41,738 bases of DNA from a virus: positions 1 to 41,738 of the IMG/VR virus record IMGVR_UViG_3300037083_000069; one strand, written 5' to 3'. The stretch's first letter is position 1. Each line of letters starts with the position of its first letter. The notes under the pieces were generated by a model, which saw only the letters and a list, made by a program, of their open reading frames with translations, was not told where the DNA came from and searched no databases. This document shows positions 6,962 through 14,026 of the stretch, piece after piece. Both the position numbers and the translations under genes were made by a program.

Positions 6962-7269
6962 TGGGTGGATAATGCGATAATGAGCTGGCCGGGCAACCGG
7001 CGGTGGTTGTAGTCGTCGAGCAGCTTGGACAGATGCCGGACGCCGGCTTCTGACCAGGATGAATACGCCTTCAGGGTGCCACCACGCTGGATGAAGTCAG
7101 CCAGGTGCGCGGCACAACAGACTTCGTTTTCGTTGGCTGATTCATGGCACGGCTGCTTCGCGTAATATTCATCCTGCTGGTTTGACCAGCGGCGGATCGC
7201 CCGCGCCCGATTCCGGCGTGTGTTGTGCCGGCGCGGGAGTGTTATTCCCAGAATTTGAGTGATGTTCAT
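6958..7269 (-). CDS. Hypothetical Arg-rich early protein, 103 aa
   Basis: Unrecognised 103-aa protein. The N-terminal 30 residues are Arg-rich (LPRRHNTRRNRARAIRRW). The rest contains CCAAH and a helical C-terminus. It follows the MuB-like gene after a 30-base gap and has a strong ribosome site on the minus strand (GGAGG, then GCAAAA, then ATG), the same form as at the MuB-like gene. Its stop overlaps the next start as ATGA. Confidence 0.65.
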   Translation of the reverse strand: MNITQILGITLPRRHNTRRNRARAIRRWSNQQDEYYAKQPCHESANENEVCCAAHLADFIQRGGTLKAYSSWSEAGVRHLSKLLDDYNHRRLPGQLIIALSTH

Positions 7270-7299
7270 TTTTGCCCTCCGTTAATGTTGGTTTAGCGG

Positions 7300-8289
7300 T
7301 CAGTTAAACTCGTAGTCGCGGATCAACTTCTGGTGCGCGTGCTTGACGGCCTCGGCCCAGCTCCAGTCCGGCGCGCCCTTTTTCAAGCGCACGGCCAGCG
7401 CCAGCTCCATTTGCAGGCTGCCGAAGTGCCCGGGCTTGGCGACGATCTGCGCGCAGAGTTTCCGCAGGAATTCCGTCTCGCCGTTCGCGTCCGGGATGAG
7501 CGCCGCGATGTGATGGTTGATGAGCGGCGTGGGGTCCTTGATTTTCAGCCGAGTCACGATGCCGGTGCGGCGCAGGCGCTGGGCGTCGTCCTTCAGCTTC
7601 AGGATCAGGCGCTCGTCGCCGAACAGGGCGATGGGTGCGCCGGTCGTGTCGCGGTAATCGTAGGCGAGCTGCAACGCGCCGCGCGTGAGCTTGTGGGCAT
7701 CGTCCACCAGGATGGGGCGCGTCATGCCCATGGTCTTCTCCACGAAGCTTTCAAAGTCGCGCAGGCCGCGCTTGGACTGCGTCACGTCGGCGGCCTCCAG
7801 CAAACAGTTGGCAAAGCTGTTGGTGTTCCGGTGCCAGGACGAAGTGGTGAACGCGATGGCTAGCTCGTGCGTGGAACAATAGAGGTCAATGCCGCGCGAC
7901 TTGCCGATGCCGGGCGGCCCGATGATGACGCCGATGCGCTTGGCGGTGCGGATTTCCTCGACGGCGGTTTCAATCTGCCGGGAGACGTCGCAGAAGAAGC
8001 TGGTGATGCTGGTGTCGAGCGTGAGGCGGATGTCGCGCAGCCATTCGCGCAGCTTGCCTTCGATCCGCTTGGTGTCGCCGTCGTATTTGTTGCCGTCCGG
8101 GTTGAGGTAGTCGCTGATGACGCGCACGCTCAAGCCGATGCCGGCGGCGATCCGGGCGTTGGTCCATTCGTCCGCGCCGCCCTTGCTGTCGTCGCGAAAT
8201 TTCCGCAACTGCTGGCGCAAGGCTTCGTCGCAGGGATAGTTCTTGCGGACGGTCACGGCCGGTTCAGTTTCGATTTTGGTTTCAGTCAT
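7300..8289 (-). CDS. MuB-like AAA+ ATPase, target-DNA activator
   Basis: A 329-aa protein equivalent to Mu B, which forms ATP-dependent filaments on target DNA, recruits the transposase and gives target immunity. Residues 40-65 form a helix-turn-helix (NARIAAGIGLSVRVISDYLN), as in the N-terminal domain of MuB. Walker A is GPPGIGKS at 124-131. Walker B is PILVDD at 192-197, followed by AHKLT. An arginine-rich region ERLILKLKDDAQRLRRTGIV fits sensor functions. It lies two genes downstream of the transposase. A clear Shine-Dalgarno (CGGAGGGCAAA before ATG) fixes the start. Confidence 0.92.
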   Translation of the reverse strand: MTETKIETEPAVTVRKNYPCDEALRQQLRKFRDDSKGGADEWTNARIAAGIGLSVRVISDYLNPDGNKYDGDTKRIEGKLREWLRDIRLTLDTSITSFFCDVSRQIETAVEEIRTAKRIGVIIGPPGIGKSRGIDLYCSTHELAIAFTTSSWHRNTNSFANCLLEAADVTQSKRGLRDFESFVEKTMGMTRPILVDDAHKLTRGALQLAYDYRDTTGAPIALFGDERLILKLKDDAQRLRRTGIVTRLKIKDPTPLINHHIAALIPDANGETEFLRKLCAQIVAKPGHFGSLQMELALAVRLKKGAPDWSWAEAVKHAHQKLIRDYEFN

Positions 8290-8306
8290 TTTGCCCTCCG
8301 TGTTTT

Positions 8307-8738
8307 TTAGTTGATGGTGAGTTCGATCTGCTTTGGTTCAGCGGCGGGCAGGACCGAGTCCGCCAGCCGCACATTGTTTTTATCGGCCCAGGTGATGGCG
8401 GCGGCGCGGGAGTAAAGCCTATACACCGTCACCCAGCGGCCCTTGGCGTCGCCGTTCTTGTTCTGGCTGCGCCCGCCAAAAATCTGCCGGCTCTCGTCGG
8501 TAAAATTCATCGGCACAGCCTCGATGATTTCCAGGGCGCGCAGCGCGTTCCAGGCGTTGCTGGCCACGCCCTGCCGGTGTTCCTTTTCCACGATCTCCTC
8601 CGGCACGTCGCCCGCGCTCACATACGCCTGCACCAGCGCGCAGCGCACGATGTGCGCCATGACGCGCACGAGCAGCTCGTGCTTGTAGGCGTTCACGGCG
8701 CGCTCGGCGTCGGAGATGGCTGATGGCAGGGTGAGCAT
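8307..8738 (-). CDS. Hypothetical protein between transposase and ATPase genes
   Basis: A 143-aa soluble protein between the MuA-like and MuB-like genes. The N-terminal half is helical (SDAERAVNAYKHELLVRVMAHIVRCALVQAYV). The C-terminal half has GGRSQNKNGDAKGRWVTVYRLYSRAAAITW. I recognise no family. Its position suggests a transposition accessory protein. The start codon lies at the edge of a perfect 6-bp stem hairpin (8738-8752) in the short gap after the transposase stop. Confidence 0.68.
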   Translation of the reverse strand: MLTLPSAISDAERAVNAYKHELLVRVMAHIVRCALVQAYVSAGDVPEEIVEKEHRQGVASNAWNALRALEIIEAVPMNFTDESRQIFGGRSQNKNGDAKGRWVTVYRLYSRAAAITWADKNNVRLADSVLPAAEPKQIELTIN

Positions 8739-8752
8739 AAACGTGACGTTTA
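8738..8752. repeat. Hairpin with TGA loop after the transposase gene
   Basis: TAAACG-TGA-CGTTTA is a perfect 6-bp stem with a 3-base loop. It spans the gap between the transposase stop and the next start. The same loop with changed but still pairing stem bases recurs at 23878-23892 (GAAACG-TGA-CGTTTC) and 21432-21446 (GCAGCG-TGA-CGCTGC). Confidence 0.55.
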
Positions 8753-10759
8753 ATCCGTATTCATGGCGCGGGCCAAAGCTTCGTCGGCGGCGTCGCTCAT
8801 TTCGGCGCGGGCGGTGTGCTGGGATTTGACCACGGTGGAGTTCGCGCTGGTGCGGTTGATGTCGGCGCGGGTTACGCGGCTGGTGACGAACCGGGAATCC
8901 TCCGTTTGGGCGGCGAGGAATTTCCGCTTCTCGGCAAACTGCCGGTGGTTGGTCTGGATCTCGTCACGGCTGTCGCGGCCGTGATAGTTCGCGACGCCGG
9001 CAAAGCTGCCATCTGCGTGATAAAGAAACGCCTTACTGGGATCGCAGCCGTTCACGCGCACCAGGTATTTTTCGCCGGTCTTGAGCGGCTCCTCGGTGCC
9101 GCGCCCGTCGCGCCGGGTCAGGCCGAAGCGCAGCGGCTCGTCCTGGTCCAGCTCCCGCACGCGCACCGGCAGCACGCCGCGCTCCACCACGCACTCCTCC
9201 TCGGTGCTGGTGGGCGGGATGAGCGCCATCAGCAGCGCGGCGACGTGGTCGGGAAGTTTTTTTAATTTCGCCGCGCCGGGATAAAAAACCTCGGCCGGGG
9301 AAAGATTGCGCTCGCGCTTGAGCAGCGGGTTGGCCGCGATTAATGCGCCGAAGGCGGAACGCTCAACGGCGGAAAACTTTTCACTGATGAGTTCCGTGGA
9401 TGGCAGCCAGAGCGCGCTCTGGTGGGGACGCCACTCGACGGCGCGGAAGCCACACTTGCGCCAGCCTTCGAGGGCGTGGTCAATGCGGAAGTTGATCACG
9501 TCCATGATGCGTTCGAGCGCAAAAATCGCGTCGGCAAAATTCAGCATCCCGAGCTGCAACAGTTCAGCGCGTTCCAGTGGCAGGGCGCGGGCGGCCTCAA
9601 TGAGCGCCTTCGTGTCGCGCTCCAGGCCGGCCAACCCTTCCGGCATGGGCAGCCCGGATGAATAGCTGCCGGTCTGGCCGGGAAATTCCAGGAGATGATC
9701 CGTGCGGTTGCGCACCAGGTTGAAATGTGATTCCAACGGGGCCTTCCAGCGCGGGTTGCCGCCGCCCGGCCCGGTGAACAACGCATCAATGCCGGGGCCA
9801 CCGCCGCGTGGCCCGCGCTGCACCGCAATCGGCAGGCCGAAGTTGACAAGGATTTCCTCTACTTCCGGCTTGATGGTGCCGGTGGCTTTTTCGCAGATGA
9901 ACGTCGTGCCGGCGGTCCGGTAGCCGTGCGCCTGCAAATGCGCCGTCGTCAGCCAGATCATTTCTTTGTCCTGCAACCGGCGCTCGATGTCGTGCTCGTC
10001 GGTCAGCGCCGGCTTGTAGCCGCGCTTGCAGTTGTGGCCGCTGGTCAGGTCGAGAATATGGAAGGATAACAGCCGCACCGTCTGCCCAAAGGCGACCACC
10101 TTGAAATCATTCCACGAATCGTCCACCAGATAATACTCGCCCACTTCCGTGCCGACACGGGTGCTGATGATGTGCGGCGCATGGCCGAGATACGCCGCCT
10201 TGGGGCCTCGCTGCACTAGCGTGCGGGAAAATTTGCTGATGCGCTCCTCCACCGCGATTTTCATGTTGTCATAGCTCCAGCCCTTGGGCAGGCCCTTGAC
10301 GGTGTCGGCCGGCGGCGGGGTGACAAAGCCCGGCAGCGCGGCCGTCTCGTCACCCCGGCGCCAGCGGTCCAGCCGCGCGACGATGCGCTGATGAACGGCC
10401 AGAAACTTGTCGCGCTGGGCCAGCGCCCATTCCGAGGCCACAAAGTCCAGGAAGGCGTCCGGCAGGTTGTTGCCGGCGGCGGCGGCATACCAGCGCGGCC
10501 CGGCCAGCGATTTGTTGACCAGGCATTTCCAGTCGCCCGTCTCCATGTAGGCGCGGAACAATTTGTAAAAGCGCTGCTGCGAATAGCCGCGCTGCCCGGC
10601 AAAATCCGCCATCACCGTGCGGCAGCCCGCCGCCAGGCTTTTACTGGCGGCGATTTTTTTGAGCGCGCGCAGGCGCTTGAGCACGTCCCGCTGCGCGCGG
10701 AGCTTCAGGTGTGAGAACAGCTCGCCGTCCCGGTCAATCTGAAAGGTGATGCTGGGCAT
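8750..10759 (-). CDS. MuA-like DDE transposase
   Basis: A 669-aa protein, close to the 663 aa of MuA. It would bind the phage ends and carry out strand cleavage and transfer in integration and replicative transposition. Helical DNA-binding domains lie before residue 180. The RNase H-like core begins at YYLVDDSWNDFKVVAF (first catalytic Asp at 213 or 214). The position of the second Asp appears to be held by Glu290 in TFICEKATGTI, and the final Glu is Glu343 in PLESHFNLVRN. The 53-residue spacing between the last two is close to the 56 of MuA. The Lys/Arg-rich C-terminus fits the MuB-contact region. The start lies 3 bases after the upstream stop. Confidence 0.92.
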   Translation of the reverse strand: MPSITFQIDRDGELFSHLKLRAQRDVLKRLRALKKIAASKSLAAGCRTVMADFAGQRGYSQQRFYKLFRAYMETGDWKCLVNKSLAGPRWYAAAAGNNLPDAFLDFVASEWALAQRDKFLAVHQRIVARLDRWRRGDETAALPGFVTPPPADTVKGLPKGWSYDNMKIAVEERISKFSRTLVQRGPKAAYLGHAPHIISTRVGTEVGEYYLVDDSWNDFKVVAFGQTVRLLSFHILDLTSGHNCKRGYKPALTDEHDIERRLQDKEMIWLTTAHLQAHGYRTAGTTFICEKATGTIKPEVEEILVNFGLPIAVQRGPRGGGPGIDALFTGPGGGNPRWKAPLESHFNLVRNRTDHLLEFPGQTGSYSSGLPMPEGLAGLERDTKALIEAARALPLERAELLQLGMLNFADAIFALERIMDVINFRIDHALEGWRKCGFRAVEWRPHQSALWLPSTELISEKFSAVERSAFGALIAANPLLKRERNLSPAEVFYPGAAKLKKLPDHVAALLMALIPPTSTEEECVVERGVLPVRVRELDQDEPLRFGLTRRDGRGTEEPLKTGEKYLVRVNGCDPSKAFLYHADGSFAGVANYHGRDSRDEIQTNHRQFAEKRKFLAAQTEDSRFVTSRVTRADINRTSANSTVVKSQHTARAEMSDAADEALARAMNTD

Positions 10760-10762
10760 AAA

Positions 10763-11443
10763 TCAGGAAAGTTTGCGGGCCTTGAGGATGCTTTCCACGC
10801 GGTCGTAAACCGCCTTTACCGCCCGGTTAAACTGGATGAGCCGGACGCTCTCATGCGCGCCCAGGGTGGTGTCGTTTGGGTCGGCGATGCTGACCAGGTC
10901 ATTCTCGATGTAGAGGATGTCGTCCACCTTTTCTTTGCCATCGCTCGCCCCGCGCTTGCCGGGCTTGGGGTTGTTGTTTCGGCCCGCGCCGGTGGTGATG
11001 CCAAGCTTTTCAAAAAAATCAGCCTGGCTCATTCCGTTTGTCACTTTATGCAACGCGCCCGAAATCATCTTGGTGTCCCTCTCGCTCCACTCGCTCGGAT
11101 GGGTTTGCAGCAGCGCCTTGAACCGGTCGGCCAGACCGAGTTTTTTAAAATCGGCGCGCACACCCTCCGCCATCTTCACGCGCTCCCGGAACGTGTCGTA
11201 TGAGAACGCAAAAGCCGCCTCCACGGATTCACGAATACCAAGTGCGGAATCGTCCGCACTTGCTCGGTTCCCGCCGTGCTTAAAGCCCATTTCTTTCTTC
11301 CACTCAATGCCCGCGAAGCCACACATGATCTGTGAGGCGACCGATCCGCGCGCGAACTGTGAGGCAAGATTATCCCAATACGCGACGGCGTCTTTGGGAG
11401 TGGTGGGAATGCCGGGTGAGTTTAGTTTTGTGAGGGTGTTCAT
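10763..11443 (-). CDS. Hypothetical protein upstream of the transposase
   Basis: A 226-aa protein of unknown function directly upstream of the transposase gene. It is soluble, with helical segments. A Gly/Asn/Lys-rich linker (TTGAGRNNNPKPGKRG, about residues 150-165) separates two domains. The second half ends in a helical FNRAVKAVYDRVESILKARKL. Its start overlaps the stop of the 53-aa gene as ATGA. A role in transposition or its control is only positional inference. Confidence 0.68.
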   Translation of the reverse strand: MNTLTKLNSPGIPTTPKDAVAYWDNLASQFARGSVASQIMCGFAGIEWKKEMGFKHGGNRASADDSALGIRESVEAAFAFSYDTFRERVKMAEGVRADFKKLGLADRFKALLQTHPSEWSERDTKMISGALHKVTNGMSQADFFEKLGITTGAGRNNNPKPGKRGASDGKEKVDDILYIENDLVSIADPNDTTLGAHESVRLIQFNRAVKAVYDRVESILKARKLS

Positions 11444-11601
11444 ATAGAAAAATCATTGGCGGGCGGGTTGGGGTTGGTCTGGCGGGTGATGAATAGCACC
11501 GGCGCGGAAATGAAATAGCGCTGCGGTTCTCCGCGCAGGTTGGTGAGCGGCACCAGTTTTCCGGCGCTCTCGACGTAGGCGATGGATTCGGTGTGAATCA
11601 T
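11440..11601 (-). CDS. 53-aa hypothetical protein
   Basis: A short gene starting MIHTESIAYVESAGKL and ending NPNPPANDFSI. Both ends overlap neighbouring genes by ATGA (11598-11601 and 11440-11443), which is the main evidence that it is translated. The core (VPLTNLRGEPQRYFISAPVLFITR) could form a small beta sheet. No family is recognised. Confidence 0.6.
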   Translation of the reverse strand: MIHTESIAYVESAGKLVPLTNLRGEPQRYFISAPVLFITRQTNPNPPANDFSI

Positions 11602-11930
11602 GGTTGTTCCATGTGGAAAATTTCCGATGGCAACGGCGACGGTGCCATCGGTGAATGCTGATTGCCCGGATCAGCGGGAAGCTCCCGGGTCTGCGTTGTC
11701 GTCGCCGGCGAGGCCGGGAGCGTGGTGGGTGTTTTTTTCATGGCAGGTCTTTGCAGACGGCCACCTTGGCCGCGCTGCGAAATTGAACGCGAAGGAGAAC
11801 GGAGGGCGGTTTTATGTGTCCCGCGTGCTGGCCGGTTGGCGACAGTAGAGGCTGCCACGTCCGTTCCCTTCGCAAAGTCAGTGCCTGACTGGCAATTGTT
11901 TTTCCCGGTGGCCATGACGCAGTCATTCAT
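11598..11930 (-). CDS. 110-aa low-complexity hypothetical protein
   Basis: Read from ATG 11930 (MNDCVMATGKNN); the frame is open further upstream, but that part shadows the preceding gene. The ATGA overlap with the upstream stop and a GGAGGGAAAT sequence before it support this start. The protein is hydrophilic and rich in Thr, Ser, Pro and Arg, so it is probably disordered. Its first codons coincide with a copy of the dispersed hairpin motif (11907-11926), and another copy lies at 11747-11765. The coding status is moderate: both junctions are right, but the composition is poor. Confidence 0.5.
   Translation of the reverse strand: MNDCVMATGKNNCQSGTDFAKGTDVAASTVANRPARGTHKTALRSPSRSISQRGQGGRLQRPAMKKTPTTLPASPATTTQTRELPADPGNQHSPMAPSPLPSEIFHMEQP
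11747..11765 (+). repeat. Dispersed hairpin motif, TTGC loop
   Basis: GTCT-TTGC-AGAC followed by GGCCACC. This copy is antisense to a low-complexity early gene. It shares its tail with the copies after late-gene stops but has a different paired stem. Confidence 0.5.
11907..11926 (-). repeat. Dispersed hairpin motif at a gene start
   Basis: On the minus strand ATGAC-TGC-GTCAT is followed by GGCCACC. It lies inside the first codons of the 110-aa early gene, read as DCVMAT. It has the same loop and tail as the late copies, with a new but fully paired outer base pair. Confidence 0.55.
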
Positions 11931-12427
11931 ATTTCCCTCCGGTCTTTGAGGAACTTGACAGCCGCGTCCCGCGCGATGACCGGCGAGCCGCCGCGCCCGG
12001 GATGCCAGGTCGTGCCGGGCATTTTTTTGAGCGAGCCTTCGTCCAGCAGATTGATGATGTGCGACGACTTGCAGTTGAACGCCTGTTGCAATTCCAGCCC
12101 GGAGAAAAACGGCTTGGTGTGCGGCGGGAAAATAAACGCGTTGGCGCGGGCTTCGGTGATCGTGAATTTTGAATCCGACTTTTCGCCGAGCGCCTTGAAG
12201 TGGCGGACGCCGGCCATCAGCACGCGCAGCTCGCGCTTGGTGGCGTCCTTCGAGGCGATGTTCCACGCCGGCCCCAAACACCAGTGGTCAAAAATCAGCG
12301 CGAGGACCTCATCCTCGTTGTAGTCCACCAGCTCGCTCACCACGGTGTCCAGGCTCACGAGCGCGCGGGTGCGTTCCACGCTGATGAGCGGACGTTGCAC
12401 GGCGGACTTGTGGAGGGCGGCGCTCAC
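11927..12427 (-). CDS. Hypothetical protein with HTH-like C-terminal part
   Basis: A 166-aa soluble protein. Residues about 108-160 (FFSGLELQQAFNCKSSHIINLLDEG, then GSPVIARDAAVKFLKDR) resemble the helix-turn-helix of excisionase/MerR-like small DNA-binding proteins. Residues 30-90 have a helical EDEVLALIFDHWCLGPAWNIA segment. A regulatory or recombination accessory role is possible. ATGA overlaps mark both ends. Confidence 0.66.
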   Translation of the reverse strand: MSAALHKSAVQRPLISVERTRALVSLDTVVSELVDYNEDEVLALIFDHWCLGPAWNIASKDATKRELRVLMAGVRHFKALGEKSDSKFTITEARANAFIFPPHTKPFFSGLELQQAFNCKSSHIINLLDEGSLKKMPGTTWHPGRGGSPVIARDAAVKFLKDRREI

Positions 12428-12552
12428 AGGATGATGAGCGCGAGGATTGCGGTGGCGACGAGGATGGCGATGCCGATGGCGTCCATGAGCCAGTCTTTGC
12501 GCGTGCCGAGATTGCGCACCGTCCCGATGGCATGGGAAAATATATTATTCAT
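12424..12552 (-). CDS. 42-aa single-span membrane peptide
   Basis: Starts MNNIFSHAIGTVRNLG and ends with an uninterrupted hydrophobic helix, AIGIAILVATAILALIIL, so it is a C-terminally anchored membrane peptide. The open frame extends upstream, but that part shadows the 80-aa gene. ATG 12552 overlaps the upstream stop by 8 bases, and the stop overlaps the next start as ATGA. Small early membrane peptides often act in superinfection exclusion or on host membrane proteins; nothing here shows which. Confidence 0.6.
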   Translation of the reverse strand: MNNIFSHAIGTVRNLGTRKDWLMDAIGIAILVATAILALIIL

Positions 12553-12787
12553 AGATGCCTCGCTTCCGGTCGGCGGCTTTCCGCAGTTGCGTGTAGGTGT
12601 AGGTTTGGGCGATGTCATCCTCGCGCGCGCCGGCCAGCGTGAGCAGCAGGGTCTTTTCCATGTCGGTGAACTTGTCGCTGGCGCGGATCACGTCCTTGAT
12701 GGGCTTGAGATCCAGGATGGTTTTGGCGGCGGCGATGGCCTGGGCGAGTTCGCCAGCGGGACCAGTGAGGACGTTGGGCAGGTTCAT
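12545..12787 (-). CDS. 80-aa helical hypothetical protein
   Basis: A small soluble protein, MNLPNVLTGPAGELAQAIAAAKT and so on, largely alpha-helical with charged surfaces (KPIKDVIRASDKFTDMEKTLLLTLAG). It is unrecognised. Start and stop both overlap neighbouring genes, and the composition is protein-like throughout. Confidence 0.65.
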   Translation of the reverse strand: MNLPNVLTGPAGELAQAIAAAKTILDLKPIKDVIRASDKFTDMEKTLLLTLAGAREDDIAQTYTYTQLRKAADRKRGIYE

Positions 12788-13191
12788 TGGGACTCCTTTT
12801 GACGGGTGGCTAAGGCAACGGCGAATCGCCAGATGCGAATTTGCCGAACATTCCCGAAACGGGTTATCATTCCGAAAAAGAAAAAAGTTGGCAGCGCTCC
12901 ACTAATCCATCCGATTCTCAACGAGTGATCTCGGGTGGCGATCTCAATGCCGGTTCTTTTGAATTCACCATCATGGAAATCCTCCTGGAAACCCCGTAAC
13001 ACGTGGGCGCCAGCGGCACGCTGCTCTTCCCGCTGGTAGTGGGCGATGATCCGGCGCTGCTCCCAAACCTTGAGCGCCCAATAAATGCAGAACAACACGA
13101 GCAACACGGCCACCGCCACGAGCATGATGGTGAAGGCGTAATACTGGAGGCCGTGTTTAACGGGCGCGCTGCTGGCGGCGGCGAGAATCAT
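12784..13191 (-). CDS. One-helix membrane protein, paralogue A
   Basis: A 135-aa protein read from ATG 13191 (MILAAASSAPVKHGLQYYAFTIML); the open frame upstream shadows the preceding gene. Residues 17-40 form a transmembrane helix (FTIMLVAVAVLLVLFCIYWALKVW), followed by EQRRIIAHYQREEQ. These first 60 residues are clearly related to the 62-aa protein at 13606-13794. An extra C-terminal part of about 75 residues is unique and has a second hydrophobic stretch (ALPTFFFFGMI). The gene overlaps both neighbours by ATGA. Confidence 0.7.
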   Translation of the reverse strand: MILAAASSAPVKHGLQYYAFTIMLVAVAVLLVLFCIYWALKVWEQRRIIAHYQREEQRAAGAHVLRGFQEDFHDGEFKRTGIEIATRDHSLRIGWISGALPTFFFFGMITRFGNVRQIRIWRFAVALATRQKESQ

Positions 13192-13568
13192 GCGGCACCT
13201 CCGGGCTTGGGTTGATTGGCATCGTGCGCGGCCTTCGCGGCTTTCACGCTGGCGACATAATCCTGCCACTTGCGGGCGGTGCCTTTTTCTTCGCACTTTT
13301 TGTTCAGCAGAAAACGCAGCGTCCGACAGAACGCCCGGCGCTCGTAGGAATTCTCGGGCGCTGAAATGTCAATGGATCGCACGACGGCCTGAACTTCCTG
13401 CATGGCTTGCTTTTGGTAATCGTGCAGGGGGTAGGGATTCTCCCCGGTGGAGTCTTCCCAGATGCCCCAAGACCGGCGCAGGTGCATTTGCACCATGTGG
13501 CTGTGAATGACTTCCACACAATGCTCTGCGACGGTGAACATCAGGCTGCCGGAGATTTCTAGTTTCAT
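13188..13568 (-). CDS. Hypothetical early protein, 126 aa
   Basis: A soluble 126-aa protein between the two related membrane-protein genes. Blocks include SWGIWEDSTGENPYPLHDYQKQA and YERRAFCRTLRFLLNKKCEEKG; the C-terminus is Lys/Ala-rich. No family is recognised. It has a good ribosome site (GGAGGAGGCAGT before ATG) that lies inside the 14-codon micro-ORF upstream, whose stop overlaps its start as ATGA. Confidence 0.7.
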   Translation of the reverse strand: MKLEISGSLMFTVAEHCVEVIHSHMVQMHLRRSWGIWEDSTGENPYPLHDYQKQAMQEVQAVVRSIDISAPENSYERRAFCRTLRFLLNKKCEEKGTARKWQDYVASVKAAKAAHDANQPKPGGAA

Positions 13569-13609
13569 ACTGCCTCCTCCGTCATTGCGATTTTCGGAAC
13601 AGCGCTCAT
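13565..13609 (-). CDS. 14-aa coupling micro-ORF
   Basis: ATG 13609 opens MSAVPKIAMTEEAV and stops at 13565. Both ends are ATGA overlaps: its start with the stop of the 62-aa gene, and its stop with the start of the 126-aa gene. It contains the Shine-Dalgarno of the next gene and has one of its own (AGGAGGGCAA). It may serve only to pass ribosomes along the operon, or it may be a functional peptide. Confidence 0.5.
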   Translation of the reverse strand: MSAVPKIAMTEEAV

Positions 13610-13794
13610 TTGCCCTCCTTTTTCTTTAATTGTTCCTCGCGGCGGTAGTGGGCGATGATCCGCCATTTCTCCCAGACATTGAGCGCCCAATAAATCAGCT
13701 TCAAGCACGCCAGCAGCACCAGCGCCAAGATCAGGATGGTGAAGGCGTAATACTGGAGGCCGTGTTTGGCGGGAATGGTGGCGGCGAGAATCAT
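13606..13794 (-). CDS. 62-aa one-helix membrane protein, paralogue B
   Basis: Read from ATG 13794 (MILAATIPAKHGLQYYAFTILI). One transmembrane helix (YAFTILILALVLLACLKLIYWALNVW, about residues 15-40) is followed by a basic cytosolic tail, EKWRIIAHYRREEQLKKKEGK. It is related to the N-terminal 60 residues of 12784-13191 at protein and DNA level, so the pair arose by duplication around the 126-aa gene. A ribosome site GGAGG lies inside the end of the HTH gene, and the start overlaps that gene's stop as ATGA. Confidence 0.72.
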   Translation of the reverse strand: MILAATIPAKHGLQYYAFTILILALVLLACLKLIYWALNVWEKWRIIAHYRREEQLKKKEGK

Positions 13795-13973
13795 TTGACA
13801 CCTCCAACAAGTTCTCGGTGCGCCTTGATGAGCCGGCGGCTTTCGCGTTTGCCGTTTAGCACCCGGTTCAAATGTTCGCGGGTGACTCCAAGGATTTTGG
13901 CGGCGCGGCCCTGCGGTAAAGGCTTGTGGTTTTCCTTCCGGGTTGCCACTGTGTTTGAGTTGTGACGGGTCAC
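13791..13973 (-). CDS. Ner-like small HTH regulator, first early gene
   Basis: A 60-aa protein starting with GTG at 13973. Residues 20-50 (PQGRAAKILGVTREHLNRVLNGKRES) form a helix-turn-helix of the XRE/lambda-repressor type. As first gene of the transposition operon it occupies the place of Mu ner, which shuts down early transcription. Its start codon falls where transcription should begin (promoter at 13980-14009), so the message may be leaderless. The start also lies within a 7-bp-arm palindrome (13960-13975), allowing direct autoregulation. The in-frame TAA just upstream rules out a longer form. Confidence 0.75.
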   Translation of the reverse strand: MTRHNSNTVATRKENHKPLPQGRAAKILGVTREHLNRVLNGKRESRRLIKAHRELVGGVK

Positions 13974-13975
13974 AA
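13960..13975. promoter_or_regulatory. Operator-like palindrome over the early start site
   Basis: TTGTGAC-GG-GTCACAA is a perfect 7-bp inverted repeat. It covers the predicted transcription start and the GTG codon of the leftward HTH gene, so a bound dimer would block initiation. Confidence 0.6.
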
Positions 13976-13979
13976 AGAA

Positions 13980-14009
13980 ACATTACACAAAGTTGCACAT
14001 TACGTGCAA
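13980..14009 (-). promoter_or_regulatory. Early leftward promoter, likely leaderless message
   Basis: On the minus strand TTGCAC (14009-14004) is followed after 18 bases by TAATGT (13985-13980), both close to the sigma-70 consensus. The GTG start of the Ner-like gene begins 6 bases after the -10 element, the distance at which transcription normally starts. Confidence 0.62.
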
Positions 14010-14010
14010 C
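13992..14010. promoter_or_regulatory. Operator-like palindrome over the -35 element
   Basis: GTTGCAC-ATTAC-GTGCAAC is a perfect 7-bp inverted repeat containing the leftward -35 element. Two more half-site-like sequences (TGCAAC at 14018, GTGCAA at 14027) follow toward the rightward HTH gene, suggesting cooperative repressor sites. Confidence 0.6.
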
Positions 14011-14026
14011 AGGAAAATGCAACAAA

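Noticed and set aside
7333-7863. Plus-strand 176-codon frame over the MuB-like gene
   Set aside because: It is a shadow of a gene with clear Walker motifs on the opposite strand.
12553-12618. Longer form of the 42-aa membrane peptide
   Set aside because: The extra codons lie over the 80-aa gene and lack a coupled junction; ATG 12552 fits the overlap pattern.
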